Assembly: GCF_001274775.1 (NCBI RefSeq)
Contig: NZ_LGUE01000004.1
Span: 666,163-730,162, forward strand
DNA: 64,000 nucleotides
Source of the DNA: Rossellomorea marisflavi
GTDB taxonomy: Bacteria > Bacillota > Bacilli > Bacillales > Bacillaceae_B
Direction of reading: 5' to 3'
In this document: piece by piece, positions 49,547-58,070 of the stretch
How positions within the stretch are numbered: the stretch's first letter is position 1
Layout: the number at the start of each line of letters is the position of its first letter
Position numbers and translations under genes: made by a program
The notes under the pieces: generated by a model
What the model was told of the DNA's origin: nothing
Database searches by the model: none
The model's input: only the letters and a program-made list of their open reading frames with translations

Positions 49547-50713
49547 TTAAAAAACGTAGTGCTCGGCCAGTTTGATGAAGGCTTTGCCCGTGTTGACGAG
49601 TGCGCGTTCGTCGATGTCGAAGCGCGGGTGGTGATGGGAGTACTGGGTTGCCAGGTCATCGGTCCGGGATCCGACTCGGAAGAAGGTACCGGGCTTTTCC
49701 TGAAGGTAATAGGCGAAGTCTTCAGCGCCCATGGTCGGCTCGGACTCGGCCACAGGTCCAAGATCAGCAAAGAGGCGACGGGCGATTTCCGTTTCCTCCG
49801 GATGGTTATAGAGGGCCGGGTAGCCACGCAGGTAGTCGAAGCTGTGCGTCGCCTTGAATCCGGATGTAATACCGGCGACGATTGACTCGATCTCTTCCTG
49901 CACCTGGTCGCGCACCTCTGCTTCGAACGTACGCACTGTGCCTTCGATGGTGACGTTGTCGGGGATGACGTTGAAGGCGGTGCCGGCTTTGAAGATGCCG
50001 ATGGTGACGACGGCGGATTTCAGGGGATCGACCTTCCTGCTCACGATCTGCTGGAGGGCGTTGACGACGGTCGTGCCGATCACGAGTGGATCGATCGTCG
50101 TGTGCGGCCTTGCGCCGTGACCTCCGAGGCCATTGATGTGGATGGCGAATTTATCGACGGCCGCCATGCGGAAGCCTTCTCCGACGCTGAAAGACCCAAG
50201 TGGCAAATCCGATGCAAGATGGGCTCCGAATACATGGTCCACTCCTTCAAGCACGCCTTCTTCGATCATGAATTTGGCTCCGCCCGGCGGTGTTTCTTCT
50301 GCCGGCTGGAAGAGGAAGATGAGTGTGCCGTTGAGGTCTTTTCCATATTGACTCAGCACCTTGGCAACAGACAGAAGGGCGGACGTATGCCCGTCATGAC
50401 CGCAGGCATGCATCACCCCGGGATTCTTGGATTTGTACGGTGCGTCTTTTTCATCCGTGATCGGCAAGGCATCGAAGTCGGCCCGGAAGGCGATCGTCTT
50501 ACCCGGCTTCGCCCCGCGGAGGGTACCGGTGATGCCGTTGCCGCCGATACCGGTCTTCATCTCAAGGCCGAACTCACGCAGCTTTCCTTCGATGAAGCGG
50601 GCGGTTTCGGTTTCCTGGAAGGATAGCTCCGGATTTTCGTGGAGATGCCTCCTCCAGCTTCGTGTTTCTTCAAAGTTTCCTTCAAGTTCTGTATACATCT
50701 CTTGTCTCGTCAT
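49547..50713 (-). CDS. M20 family amidohydrolase under S-box control
   Basis: A 388-residue M20D-type deacylase (YxeP/YhaA/hippurate-hydrolase group). Metal ligands lie in MHACGHDGHTSALL and PAEETPPGGA; the lid domain is inserted at about residues 180-295 with GGHGARPH; the last ligand is in FRVG/HHPRFDIDE. It removes an acyl group from an N-acyl amino acid. AAAAGGAGGAAG precedes ATG at 50713. It sits directly behind a SAM-I riboswitch, so it is made when SAM is low. This suggests an N-acyl-methionine or other sulfur amino-acid conjugate as substrate, an inference. Confidence 0.88.
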   Translation of the reverse strand: MTRQEMYTELEGNFEETRSWRRHLHENPELSFQETETARFIEGKLREFGLEMKTGIGGNGITGTLRGAKPGKTIAFRADFDALPITDEKDAPYKSKNPGVMHACGHDGHTSALLSVAKVLSQYGKDLNGTLIFLFQPAEETPPGGAKFMIEEGVLEGVDHVFGAHLASDLPLGSFSVGEGFRMAAVDKFAIHINGLGGHGARPHTTIDPLVIGTTVVNALQQIVSRKVDPLKSAVVTIGIFKAGTAFNVIPDNVTIEGTVRTFEAEVRDQVQEEIESIVAGITSGFKATHSFDYLRGYPALYNHPEETEIARRLFADLGPVAESEPTMGAEDFAYYLQEKPGTFFRVGSRTDDLATQYSHHHPRFDIDERALVNTGKAFIKLAEHYVF

Positions 50714-50733
50714 GCTCTTCCTCCTTTTCTTCA

Positions 50734-50758
50734 TAAAAAAAGACCTCTCCAAGAGGCC
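50734..50758 (-). terminator. riboswitch-controlled terminator
   Basis: Stem GGCCTCT/AGAGGTC followed by seven T on the minus strand, 20 bases before the M20 start. The 5' side can pair instead with AAGAGGC just upstream, at the end of the riboswitch, which would give the alternative antiterminator. Confidence 0.85.
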
Positions 50759-50772
50759 TCTTTCATCAGCCT

Positions 50773-50865
50773 CTTATCGTTCAGACGCATTGTCTGCTGG
50801 ATTTGGCACCGTGGATCCGGTTGCCGAGGCTTCATGGGGCCAGTCCCTCCGCCTCTCTTCATAAG
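50773..50865 (-). ncRNA. SAM-I riboswitch (S-box)
   Basis: On the minus strand the conserved S-box landmarks appear in order: CTTATGAAGAGAGGC, GGAGGGACTGGCCC, ATGAAGCC and CGGCAACC, GGTGCCAAATCCAGC, and a closing CGATAAG that pairs with the first CTTAT (P1). A terminator hairpin with a T run follows. When SAM binds, the terminator forms and the M20 gene is off. Nearly every invariant position I know of is present. Confidence 0.95.
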
Positions 50866-50878
50866 AGCATTGCACTAT

Positions 50879-51718
50879 TCAGTTGAGTTCTTTCAGGACC
50901 CGGTCGATCGCATCCCTCAGCTTTGAAAGGGTCGGGTAGTCTTCCAGTTTCATATAGAAGGTTTTTGAGAAGGTCTTCACATTGAAAAAGAGGGTCCAAT
51001 ACGCCTCTTCCTCAAGTTCGGCTTTCTGCTTCTCAAGCATCTCAGGAAGTTTTTCCACCAGCGTTATGACTTCCCCCTCGTCCATCCCCTGCCAGATCAT
51101 CTGGAGGATCGGGACGACGAGCCGCTCATCTTCATCATGGATATAGGCATGGTGTGACACCAACACCTTTTCCCATAATGCTTTCAGCAGGACCGGGAAC
51201 ATATCCTGATCCACTTTCGGGTTCAGCACGAGCTCATCCACCATATCGGCTGCGTGGGCGACACTGTGGGCCCAGCCCTTTTCCTCGACGAAGCCGCGCA
51301 CGTCCTGTTCCTGCTCCAGGTACTCCACTGTGATATCGGCTGCTTCCTGGATTTTATCCTCTGATAAGAAATCGGCCTCTTTGTCCCGTCCGAGGACGAG
51401 TGCCATGAGGAGGGTCGTGAAGGCGCGCGTGAAGACGGAATCCGTCCCTTCCTCACCGATCCCCTTCATAAGAAGATGATCCATGGAAAGGTCGAGGAGA
51501 TCCTTCAGGACTTCGGTATGGAGTCTGTCTTCCTCAATGATCAATCGGTAAAAGGTGGTGTAAATCAATTTGTCTCGGAGTACGGGATCCGGCGTCCCGA
51601 TATGCTCCACCATGGCCAGGAGTACGTCCAGTTGTTTCCCTTCTTCGACATCCCCTTGCTGCAGAAGTGACTTTAATTCTGCTTCAGGTAAGAAGGTTTG
51701 ACCTGTTACATCGCTCAT
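50879..51718 (-). CDS. DUF2785 protein
   Basis: A 279-residue all-helical soluble protein of the DUF2785 family, recognised by RGFVEEKGWAHSVAHAADMVDEL at about residues 140-165 and the helical repeats around it. The family is related in style to HEAT-like repeat proteins; function unknown. The frame is open for 41 codons further upstream, but only the ATG at 51718 follows a plausible site (AAAGGGGCAAGAGA). The S-box starts just past its stop. Confidence 0.75.
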   Translation of the reverse strand: MSDVTGQTFLPEAELKSLLQQGDVEEGKQLDVLLAMVEHIGTPDPVLRDKLIYTTFYRLIIEEDRLHTEVLKDLLDLSMDHLLMKGIGEEGTDSVFTRAFTTLLMALVLGRDKEADFLSEDKIQEAADITVEYLEQEQDVRGFVEEKGWAHSVAHAADMVDELVLNPKVDQDMFPVLLKALWEKVLVSHHAYIHDEDERLVVPILQMIWQGMDEGEVITLVEKLPEMLEKQKAELEEEAYWTLFFNVKTFSKTFYMKLEDYPTLSKLRDAIDRVLKELN

Positions 51719-51894
51719 TCGATTCTCTTGCCCCTTTGTGATCGTATTGCAGTCGAAGGACTGTTCTCTATCTCTACTTTTCTTTCCATACAATACCCAG
51801 GACATGTTCCGTTGAAACTGTTCCGCGTCTGTATGTGCCATTACTATTATTCATCGGCTAATCAGCACAGGTGTTTAGCAGAACGATGGTAAAT

Positions 51895-52353
51895 TTACAC
51901 AAATTCATTCACAGCATCCTCTTCCGACCAAACCTTGATTCCATGTCTTCTCAAGAGTGCGGTTGTCACACCTTCCCCGGGAATCTTCTCTCCGGAAAAA
52001 TCCCCATTGTAGATCATGGAGCTGCCGCAGGAAGGACTGTTTTCCTTCAAGACGATCTCCGTCGCCCCCATCTTCCGGCAAATGGCGAGGGTCTCAGCAG
52101 CACCGGCTACATATTGATCCGTCACATCCGCTCCTGAACGGTCCAGCACGCGAGCCGTACCGTCGAGCACATCCTCACCCGTACCGCCCTGGATCTCGGC
52201 AGGCTCACGCGGGGTTTGGAATCCACCCAGAATCTCAGGGCAGACCGTGACGGCCTTACCCGAACTGACCATCTCTCCGATCACGTCTTCGAGGCAATCC
52301 GTCCCATTGTATCGTACCTTCATGCCTGCAAGACATGCGCTTACCACCAGCAT
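51895..52353 (-). CDS. DUF523 family protein
   Basis: A 152-residue DUF523 protein, with SACLAGMKVRYNG at the start, VCPEILGGFQTPREPAEI in the middle and LKENSPSCGSS further on, the three conserved Cys-containing segments of the family. Their Cys residues may bind a metal or Fe-S cluster. Function is unknown. TAAGGGGGCG precedes ATG at 52353. Confidence 0.88.
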   Translation of the reverse strand: MLVVSACLAGMKVRYNGTDCLEDVIGEMVSSGKAVTVCPEILGGFQTPREPAEIQGGTGEDVLDGTARVLDRSGADVTDQYVAGAAETLAICRKMGATEIVLKENSPSCGSSMIYNGDFSGEKIPGEGVTTALLRRHGIKVWSEEDAVNEFV

Positions 52354-52490
52354 GCCTGAACGCCCCCTTATGAACAACTATTCAATTCTTATTATTTCAA
52401 ATTTTCAACCTTTGTACAACAAAAATAAAACTTTTGCCAATATCAGTCATAATGTCTCATGATGGGTGCAGAATCGACAGACCCCTTCAC

Positions 52491-52519
52491 TTGCTAAACC
52501 TTCCGACCCGCGTTATACT
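52491..52519 (+). promoter_or_regulatory. SigA promoter of the alcohol dehydrogenase gene
   Basis: TTGCTA, 17 bases, TATACT, 44 bases before the start codon. Confidence 0.65.
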
Positions 52520-52562
52520 TGCACCTTTGATTCTTAACGACAACTCAGAGGAGGCTGACAAG

Positions 52563-53738
52563 ATGGAAAACTTTACGTATCATAATCCAACGAAACTGAT
52601 TTTCGGAAAAAATCAGGTCAATGCATTGACGGACTTGATCCCCCAGTACGGAAAGAACGTCCTGCTTGTATACGGAGGCGGAAGCATCAAGCGCAACGGC
52701 CTGTATGATCAGGTGCTGGACATCCTGAAGAACCTTGACGTGAACGTATCCGAGCTTGCAGGGGTCGAACCCAACCCGCGCCTCTCCACGGTCAGGAAAG
52801 GAATCGACATCTGCCGTGAGGAGAACATCGACTTCATGCTCGCCGTCGGTGGAGGAAGCGTGATCGACTGCACGAAAGCCATCGCTGCCGGTGCAAAGTA
52901 TGACGGCGACGTCTGGGACATCATCAATAAGCAGGTCATCGCTCAGGATGCCCTTCCGTTCGGGACCGTGCTGACCCTTGCCGCAACCGGATCTGAAATG
53001 AACCCGGACTCTGTCATCACAAACTGGGAGACGAACGAGAAGTATGTATGGGGCAGCCCTGGCGTGACTCACCCTGCCTTCTCCATCCTTGATCCGGTCA
53101 ATACGATGTCGGTTCCACGCGACCAGACGATCTACGGCATGGTGGACATGATGAGCCACGTGTTCGAACAGTACTTCCACAATGTAGCGAACACGCCGCT
53201 CCAGGACAATTTATGCTATTCGGTACTTCAGACTGTGATCGAAACAGCGCCGAAACTCCTTGACGACCTCGAGAGCTACGAGAACCGCGAAACGATCCTG
53301 TACTCAGGTACCATCGCCCTGAACGGTACCCTGCAAATGGGCTACTTCGGCGACTGGGCGTCCCATACGATCGAGCACGCCGTCTCGGCTGTATATGATA
53401 TCCCCCATGCCGGCGGACTGGCAATCCTGTTCCCGAACTGGATGCGCCACGTCATCGACCATGATCCGGTCCGCATGAAGCGCCTCATGCTCAGCATGTT
53501 CGATATCGAGACGGAAGGACGCAGCGACAAAGATATCGCCCTTGAAGGTGTCGAGAAACTGAGCGCGTTCTGGACCAGCCTCGGAGCACCATCCCGACTC
53601 GCCGACTACAACATCGGTGACGACCGCCTCGACGAAATCGCCGGCATCGCCGCCCGCGAAATGGAATACGGAGGCTTCGGTAACTTCAAGAAACTCGGAA
53701 AAGAAGACATCCTTTCCATCCTGAAGGCTTCCCTATAA
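52563..53738 (+). CDS. yugJ: NADH-dependent butanol dehydrogenase, YugJ-like
   Basis: A 391-residue group III Fe-alcohol dehydrogenase of the BdhA/YugJ type. It begins [15 protein letters not shown], has [11 protein letters not shown] (96-106), and the metal ligands Asp195, His199, His268 and His282 ([30 protein letters not shown]). It reduces aldehydes such as butanal. GAGGAGGCTG before ATG at 52563. It differs from the first dehydrogenase (10298-11485), which belongs to another branch. Confidence 0.9.
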   Translation: MENFTYHNPTKLIFGKNQVNALTDLIPQYGKNVLLVYGGGSIKRNGLYDQVLDILKNLDVNVSELAGVEPNPRLSTVRKGIDICREENIDFMLAVGGGSVIDCTKAIAAGAKYDGDVWDIINKQVIAQDALPFGTVLTLAATGSEMNPDSVITNWETNEKYVWGSPGVTHPAFSILDPVNTMSVPRDQTIYGMVDMMSHVFEQYFHNVANTPLQDNLCYSVLQTVIETAPKLLDDLESYENRETILYSGTIALNGTLQMGYFGDWASHTIEHAVSAVYDIPHAGGLAILFPNWMRHVIDHDPVRMKRLMLSMFDIETEGRSDKDIALEGVEKLSAFWTSLGAPSRLADYNIGDDRLDEIAGIAAREMEYGGFGNFKKLGKEDILSILKASL

Positions 53739-53747
53739 AACAACGAA

Positions 53748-53773
53748 AGCCCTGTCCGCGTGTGGACAGGGCT
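53748..53773. terminator. terminator between convergent genes
   Basis: Ten-base stem AGCCCTGTCC/GGACAGGGCT followed by TTTTTGTC on the plus strand. Confidence 0.82.
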
Positions 53774-53778
53774 TTTTG

Positions 53779-54189
53779 TCAGGAAATCCAGAAAAAATCC
53801 GTGACGTACAGGATCATCATGAAAGATAGCAAATACGCTACGCTCAGCAGTACGCGGATATATTCCTTTCTTTGCTCGGAATACTTCCACTCCATATAGG
53901 CACGGCACAACTCAGGAATCGTTATGCTCGCAAACATCGCAAACAGCAGCACGAACCATAACGACTCATCACCGCCCTGAAGGATCATCACCCATATGAA
54001 CGAGGACATGAGAATACCCAAACTGACCCAGCACATTATCTTATGCCATTTCCAGTGCGTCTCGTTGTAAAAAGTGGGAAACTTCCTCCGACTCTCAAGA
54101 TGGAGCCATTTCCCCAGCGCCCACTGCACCACCATGTACAGCGCCGCAAATACGAACAACACGAGCAGTACCAAAGCCATACTCGCCAT
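53779..54189 (-). CDS. DUF4181 membrane protein, copy 4
   Basis: A 136-residue protein with four predicted helices. Copy 4 keeps the shared frame of the cluster: ALGKWLHLE after helix 1, N-E-T-H before helix 2, ELCRAYMEWKYSEQRKEYIR between helices 3 and 4. AAGGAGGCTG before ATG at 54189. Function of DUF4181 is unknown; the cytosolic basic loops suggest it binds a partner. Confidence 0.75.
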   Translation of the reverse strand: MASMALVLLVLFVFAALYMVVQWALGKWLHLESRRKFPTFYNETHWKWHKIMCWVSLGILMSSFIWVMILQGGDESLWFVLLFAMFASITIPELCRAYMEWKYSEQRKEYIRVLLSVAYLLSFMMILYVTDFFWIS

Positions 54190-54391
54190 CAAACAGCCTC
54201 CTTGATCAACACATGATGAGCTCACCCAACAAGCATCCTAACAAAATGGATGAGCGGTGAAACTCCATCCATGTATATTCGCCTGCCCCTTGCCTCGCCA
54301 CGGCACCCGTCAAATTAGCGGAGAACCGTTATGGCTCGAGGTCGATGAGCGGTATTGAAGGAGAGTACATGTCCGACAGCTTACACAGCCT

Positions 54392-54799
54392 TTATGCCAG
54401 CCCGAAGAAGTTGGTGACGTAAAATGTGAACAGGAATGTCAGTATACACCCTGCTGATGCCAGCACCCGGATGTATTCCCTTCGCTGCTCTGAGTACTTC
54501 CATTCCATGTAGGCAGTGCATAGCTCTTGAAAGAACACTCCGGCAAAGTTCGAAAACAGGATAACCTTCCAAAATGATTCATCTACTCCTCGACTGATGC
54601 CCCACATACATCCCACTGCAATAATCAACGCAGATACTAAACGAACCCTAAGATCCCATTTTTTATGCGTTTCATTGTGAAACGTCCGGTAATGCCTCCG
54701 CTTCCCGAGATGAAGCCATTTTCCCAACGCCCATTGCAGAAGATAATACACCCCTAAAAACACTCCCAATATGACGATAAGCCAGATCCATGTTGCCAT
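54392..54799 (-). CDS. DUF4181 membrane protein, copy 3
   Basis: A 135-residue protein with four helices and the shared motifs ALGKWLHLG, NETHKKWD and ELCTAYMEWKYSEQRREYIR. Most alike to copy 4 in its motifs, so these two are likely the latest duplication. GAAGGGGAA precedes ATG. A 200-base gap follows it before copy 4, which may hold a separate promoter. Confidence 0.75.
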   Translation of the reverse strand: MATWIWLIVILGVFLGVYYLLQWALGKWLHLGKRRHYRTFHNETHKKWDLRVRLVSALIIAVGCMWGISRGVDESFWKVILFSNFAGVFFQELCTAYMEWKYSEQRREYIRVLASAGCILTFLFTFYVTNFFGLA

Positions 54800-54839
54800 A
54801 TAATTCCCCTTCTCCCTTTGATGGATCGTTCTTCACGAT

Positions 54840-55235
54840 CTAGCGAACCGCCCAATAAAAGTTCGTGGCGAATGCCGTGACAAAGAATACAACCATGTAG
54901 CTCATGGTAATGATCATACGGATATACTCTTTACTCCCATCAGAAAATTTCCATTCCCAGTACACCCGTAGTGCGTTCTGAAGGATGATACAGACGATGA
55001 AGACGTAAGGCAGCACATCACGCATCATCCCACCATCCACAGACATCATTAAACTGATCAGGATGATGAACATCAACACACCACTTGTTTTAATTTCCAA
55101 ATTCTTATGCTGTTCGTTGTGATACCCCTTCTTCTTTTTTTCAATCTTAAGCCATTTGCCCAGCGCCCATTCCAAAAGGATATAAGTTGCTATGAACACG
55201 CCAAGGACAATGAGCATCCTTGTACCGTTTTCCAT
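54840..55235 (-). CDS. DUF4181 membrane protein, copy 2
   Basis: A 131-residue protein with four helices and ALGKWLKIEKKKK, NEQHKNLE and ALRVYWEWKFSDGSKEYIR. It is more diverged in the central loop. TAAGGAGTG before ATG at 55235. It starts 12 bases past the stop of copy 1. Confidence 0.75.
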   Translation of the reverse strand: MENGTRMLIVLGVFIATYILLEWALGKWLKIEKKKKGYHNEQHKNLEIKTSGVLMFIILISLMMSVDGGMMRDVLPYVFIVCIILQNALRVYWEWKFSDGSKEYIRMIITMSYMVVFFVTAFATNFYWAVR

Positions 55236-55247
55236 TTGTAACACTCC

Positions 55248-55640
55248 TTACAGTATGCTTGTAGATAGAATCGCGATGAAAAGGGTCAGGCTGAATGCCA
55301 TGTATCCTGCTTCGATAAGCGATCGTACGTATTCGTTGCGCTCCTCTGAATACTTCCAATCCATATACGCCTCGGACAGCTCTTGAAGAATAAATCCGAT
55401 CAAGACCAGAATACATACAAATAAAGGGTCGAAATCATAGTAATAGGAGATACCTAATCCAAACATCATGATCACCAGGATGATCCTTCTGATGCGCTTA
55501 TCCCATTGCCTGTGGGTTTCATTATAGTGGCGGTTCATCTTCTTACCGAGATGCAGCTTCCTTTTCAGAATCCTTCCTAAAATGAAAGACCCTATATGAT
55601 AAACGAAGAAAAAAGCTAAAAAAAACAAAATTCCGTTCAT
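55248..55640 (-). CDS. DUF4181 membrane protein, copy 1
   Basis: A 130-residue protein with four helices. RILKRKLHLGKK, NETHRQWDKR and ELSEAYMDWKYSEERNEYVR mark it as the most diverged copy. GTAGGAGGAGAG before ATG at 55640; the longer open frame upstream is another frame of the small membrane gene. It lies 11 bases past the 48-residue gene, so it is in the Lrp operon. Confidence 0.78.
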   Translation of the reverse strand: MNGILFFLAFFFVYHIGSFILGRILKRKLHLGKKMNRHYNETHRQWDKRIRRIILVIMMFGLGISYYYDFDPLFVCILVLIGFILQELSEAYMDWKYSEERNEYVRSLIEAGYMAFSLTLFIAILSTSIL

Positions 55641-55651
55641 TCTCTCTCCTC

Positions 55652-55798
55652 CTACCCCAAAAAAACCCCTATAGCCGTTGCAGCCAGCAGGCTCACAAAC
55701 ACCGACACGCCCCAGTCCACTCCCCGTCGCATGTTGAGCAGCATATTCAACGTGCCACTGATGGCAAAACAAATAGCAAATCCAAGTAGAAATGCCAT
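55652..55798 (-). CDS. 48-residue membrane protein coupled to Lrp gene
   Basis: A short protein with two hydrophobic helices (about residues 1-20 and 29-47) separated by MRRGVDWG. Its ATG shares a base with the TGA of the Lrp gene (TGATG), so it is translated by coupling. Its stop lies 11 bases before copy 1 of the DUF4181 cluster. No family recognised. Confidence 0.65.
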   Translation of the reverse strand: MAFLLGFAICFAISGTLNMLLNMRRGVDWGVSVFVSLLAATAIGVFLG

Positions 55799-56232
55799 CA
55801 CGCTTCACCGACCGTAAGCGGCTTACCCGGAACTGGGGATGACAGATTCATCATCGTATAGGGCTCGCCGTACTCCATGGCAGCGTCGATGAAATCTTCA
55901 AGTTCTGCATTGGTTCCCGTGACCAGCTTCACGAGGTAGCTGTATTCCCCCGTAAGTCGGTGGCATTCCATCACATCGGCGTGCTCCCTGCAGAAGGAGC
56001 GGAATGCTTTGCAGCGATGCGTCTTCATAAGGATGAATGCTTTGACGGTCTTGCCTACCCGGTCGGGATCGACCTTTGCATGATATCCCGTGATGACTCC
56101 CTGCTCCTCAAGGCGCATCACCCTCTCCTTCACCGCAGGTACCGACAGCGACACCCGCCTACCGAGTTCGGTCATCGACAGCCGCCCGTCCTGCTGCAGT
56201 TCTTCCATGATCTGACGATTGATTTCGTCCAT
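55798..56232 (-). CDS. Lrp/AsnC family regulator
   Basis: A 144-residue regulator: helix-turn-helix at residues 1-60 (INRQIMEELQQDGRLSMTELGRRVSLSVPAVKERVMRLEEQGVI) and the RAM domain with HRLTGEYSYLVKLV. It should bind an amino acid and form an octameric ring. It heads an operon with the 48-residue membrane protein and the DUF4181 genes, which is its likely target. It is divergent from the isochorismatase fusion gene. Confidence 0.9.
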   Translation of the reverse strand: MDEINRQIMEELQQDGRLSMTELGRRVSLSVPAVKERVMRLEEQGVITGYHAKVDPDRVGKTVKAFILMKTHRCKAFRSFCREHADVMECHRLTGEYSYLVKLVTGTNAELEDFIDAAMEYGEPYTMMNLSSPVPGKPLTVGEA

Positions 56233-56383
56233 GATTCGATCCCACCTTATCTTTTAAGTCCGATCGCCATTTCTTCCGTTGTTTTTACGGCGTTCCGACG
56301 TATTTTCCTTCATGATAGCATAGTCCCACCTATCTTTTTCCAATAAACTGAATACTAGAATGAAAGAATAGGAGTGATTGGAC

Positions 56384-57109
56384 ATGGAACATTGTTTAGC
56401 GTGTGAAAAGAAGATGGATGAGGGAGTTTACCATTGCTCTCATGACTGCACCTTTTGCAGCGAATGTACGGAGAGCTTCAAAAACGTCTGCCCGAACTGT
56501 GGCGGAGTGCTGGTACCGAAGGTGAAACGGGCCCTGCTCCTCATCGATGTGCAGCAGGCGTTCCTCCACCCAAAGTGGGGACCGCGGAATAACCCTCAAG
56601 CGGAGGAAGAAATGCTGTTTGTTTTAAATGAATGGAGGCGCCTCGGCTGGGAGGTCATCCACATCCAGCACCGGTCGCATCATCCAGGGTCTGTTTTCCA
56701 CCCTTCCAACGACGGCTTCCGGTTTAAAGAAGGTTTCGACCCAATCCCAGGTGAGACCGTTCTGGAGAAAGACGTGAACAGTGCGTTCATTGGAACGGGA
56801 CTCGAGGAGCACCTCCGACAACTCGATGTCACAGAAGTGGTGATCGCCGGCTTGACGACACCACACTGCATCTCCACGTCGGCAAGGATGAGCGGCAATC
56901 TCGGATTCACGACCTTCGTGCTATCCGATGCCACGGCTGCCTTTGATCTTGTCGATCCCGATGGCCGCACCCTGGATGCCACCCTCGTTCACGACGTATC
57001 CCTCGCCACCCTTCACGGTGAGTTTGCCACCGTAGTAAAGGCAACCGATTATGTTAGAGCTCTTTTTCCAGACAATAGTGGGGCTTCCCTCCAATGTCCA
57101 CTTCCTTAA
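56384..57109 (+). CDS. zinc-ribbon (DUF1272)/isochorismatase-like hydrolase fusion
   Basis: A 241-residue two-domain protein. Residues 1-46 form a Cys-rich DUF1272 domain with eight Cys (4, 7, 18, 22, 25, 28, 36, 39). The rest is a cysteine hydrolase of the isochorismatase type, with the triad Asp55 (LLIDVQQAF), Lys129 (LEKDVNSAF) and Cys162 (TTPHCISTS). The two domains usually sit on separate proteins. It might hydrolyse an amide or nicotinamide-like compound. AGGAGTGATT before ATG at 56384. Its end overlaps the convergent GNAT gene by 56 bases. Confidence 0.85.
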   Translation: MEHCLACEKKMDEGVYHCSHDCTFCSECTESFKNVCPNCGGVLVPKVKRALLLIDVQQAFLHPKWGPRNNPQAEEEMLFVLNEWRRLGWEVIHIQHRSHHPGSVFHPSNDGFRFKEGFDPIPGETVLEKDVNSAFIGTGLEEHLRQLDVTEVVIAGLTTPHCISTSARMSGNLGFTTFVLSDATAAFDLVDPDGRTLDATLVHDVSLATLHGEFATVVKATDYVRALFPDNSGASLQCPLP

Positions 57110-57527
57110 AGGGGTAAAAGCCCTTCTTCATCCAAAATGCCAGTCCCGCCTCGTTCGAAGCGTGGACGGCCAAGCGGAGGCGGTTCCTGCCGCTTCTCCC
57201 GACAAGCGCTTCCAATTCTCCATACACTTCATGGGCGACCCCCGTCCCCTGATGGGCACGGTCGACGACGAAGAGGCTGATCCAAGCTTCTGAATCGGAC
57301 GGATTCTGGAGGCAATAATCAATGACCGCCACGTATCGGCGGTCTTTTTTCACCAGAAGGCGCCGCACTCCCCGGCGTTCACATTCCTGAAACTCCGATT
57401 CTACTTCTTCAAATCCGATCGTTTCCCTATCCCTGGCCAGGCGGTTGAAGGCGGGATTGGAATTCATGATCTCCACCTCGGCCTTCATCTTCTTCCGCAT
57501 CCGACTGTTCGGCTCAAACTCGAGCAT
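57054..57527 (-). CDS. GNAT family N-acetyltransferase
   Basis: A 157-residue GNAT enzyme with a long polar N-terminus, the strand EAWISLFVVD, motif A DRAHQGTGVAHEVYGELEALV and a C-terminal NEAGLAFWMKKGFYPF. Its ATG lies inside the end of the HIT gene (overlap 14 bases), so they are coupled. Its own end overlaps the isochorismatase gene on the other strand by 56 bases. Substrate unknown. Confidence 0.83.
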   Translation of the reverse strand: MLEFEPNSRMRKKMKAEVEIMNSNPAFNRLARDRETIGFEEVESEFQECERRGVRRLLVKKDRRYVAVIDYCLQNPSDSEAWISLFVVDRAHQGTGVAHEVYGELEALVGRSGRNRLRLAVHASNEAGLAFWMKKGFYPFKEVDIGGKPHYCLEKEL

Positions 57528-57948
57528 GCTGCTCCATCTCTTTGATGACCCGGATCAGCTTCTGGGCAGCCTGAGCAAGATCCTCTTCCTGAGCCGGCTC
57601 TCCCTCCTCAGAGAAGAACTCGGCAAAATCCTGTCCTTCAAAACGAGGGATCACATGCATATGATAATGGTCGAGGTCGTTGAATTCCCCACCGTTTTGG
57701 ATAATCGTGATGCCATCAGGATTGAACGCCGCCTTCACGACATTAGATAGGAAGCGTGATGCCTCCATGATGTCGATGGCAATCCTCGGATCAAGCTTCT
57801 CGACTTCTGTAGCATGCTGCTTAGGGAGAATCAGAACATGTCCCGGATTGAACGGCATATAGTCAAGGATGCATGTAAGGGTGGCTGTTTCGTACACCAC
57901 ATGGACGTTCTCTTGTTCATTGGCCAGTCTGCAGCCTATACAGTTCAT
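57514..57948 (-). CDS. HIT family hydrolase
   Basis: A 144-residue HIT protein with the histidine triad HYHMHVIPR (about residues 93-101) and a PGHVLILPKQH strand. The first Cys pair CIGC may bind zinc, as in many bacterial Hit/HINT proteins. It hydrolyses nucleotide-linked substrates. AAGGAGTGAACG precedes ATG. Coupled to the GNAT gene downstream. Confidence 0.9.
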   Translation of the reverse strand: MNCIGCRLANEQENVHVVYETATLTCILDYMPFNPGHVLILPKQHATEVEKLDPRIAIDIMEASRFLSNVVKAAFNPDGITIIQNGGEFNDLDHYHMHVIPRFEGQDFAEFFSEEGEPAQEEDLAQAAQKLIRVIKEMEQHARV

Positions 57949-58070
57949 GGTCGTTCACTCCTTTTTAGGTTTATTTTACCATATAAGTGGAATAAGACTC
58001 TAGGATAGATTTGTACTCAGGTGAAACCAGCGTGTATGTTCACCCGTATCGATTACGAGAGGTGTTTAGC

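Noticed and set aside
50734-50758. Hairpin read first as a plain terminator of the DUF2785 gene
   Set aside because: The S-box signature upstream explains it better as the regulated terminator of the M20 leader.
53779-55640. Four DUF4181 genes considered as a transposon or phage cassette
   Set aside because: No terminal repeats, integrase or compositional break; simple duplication is enough.
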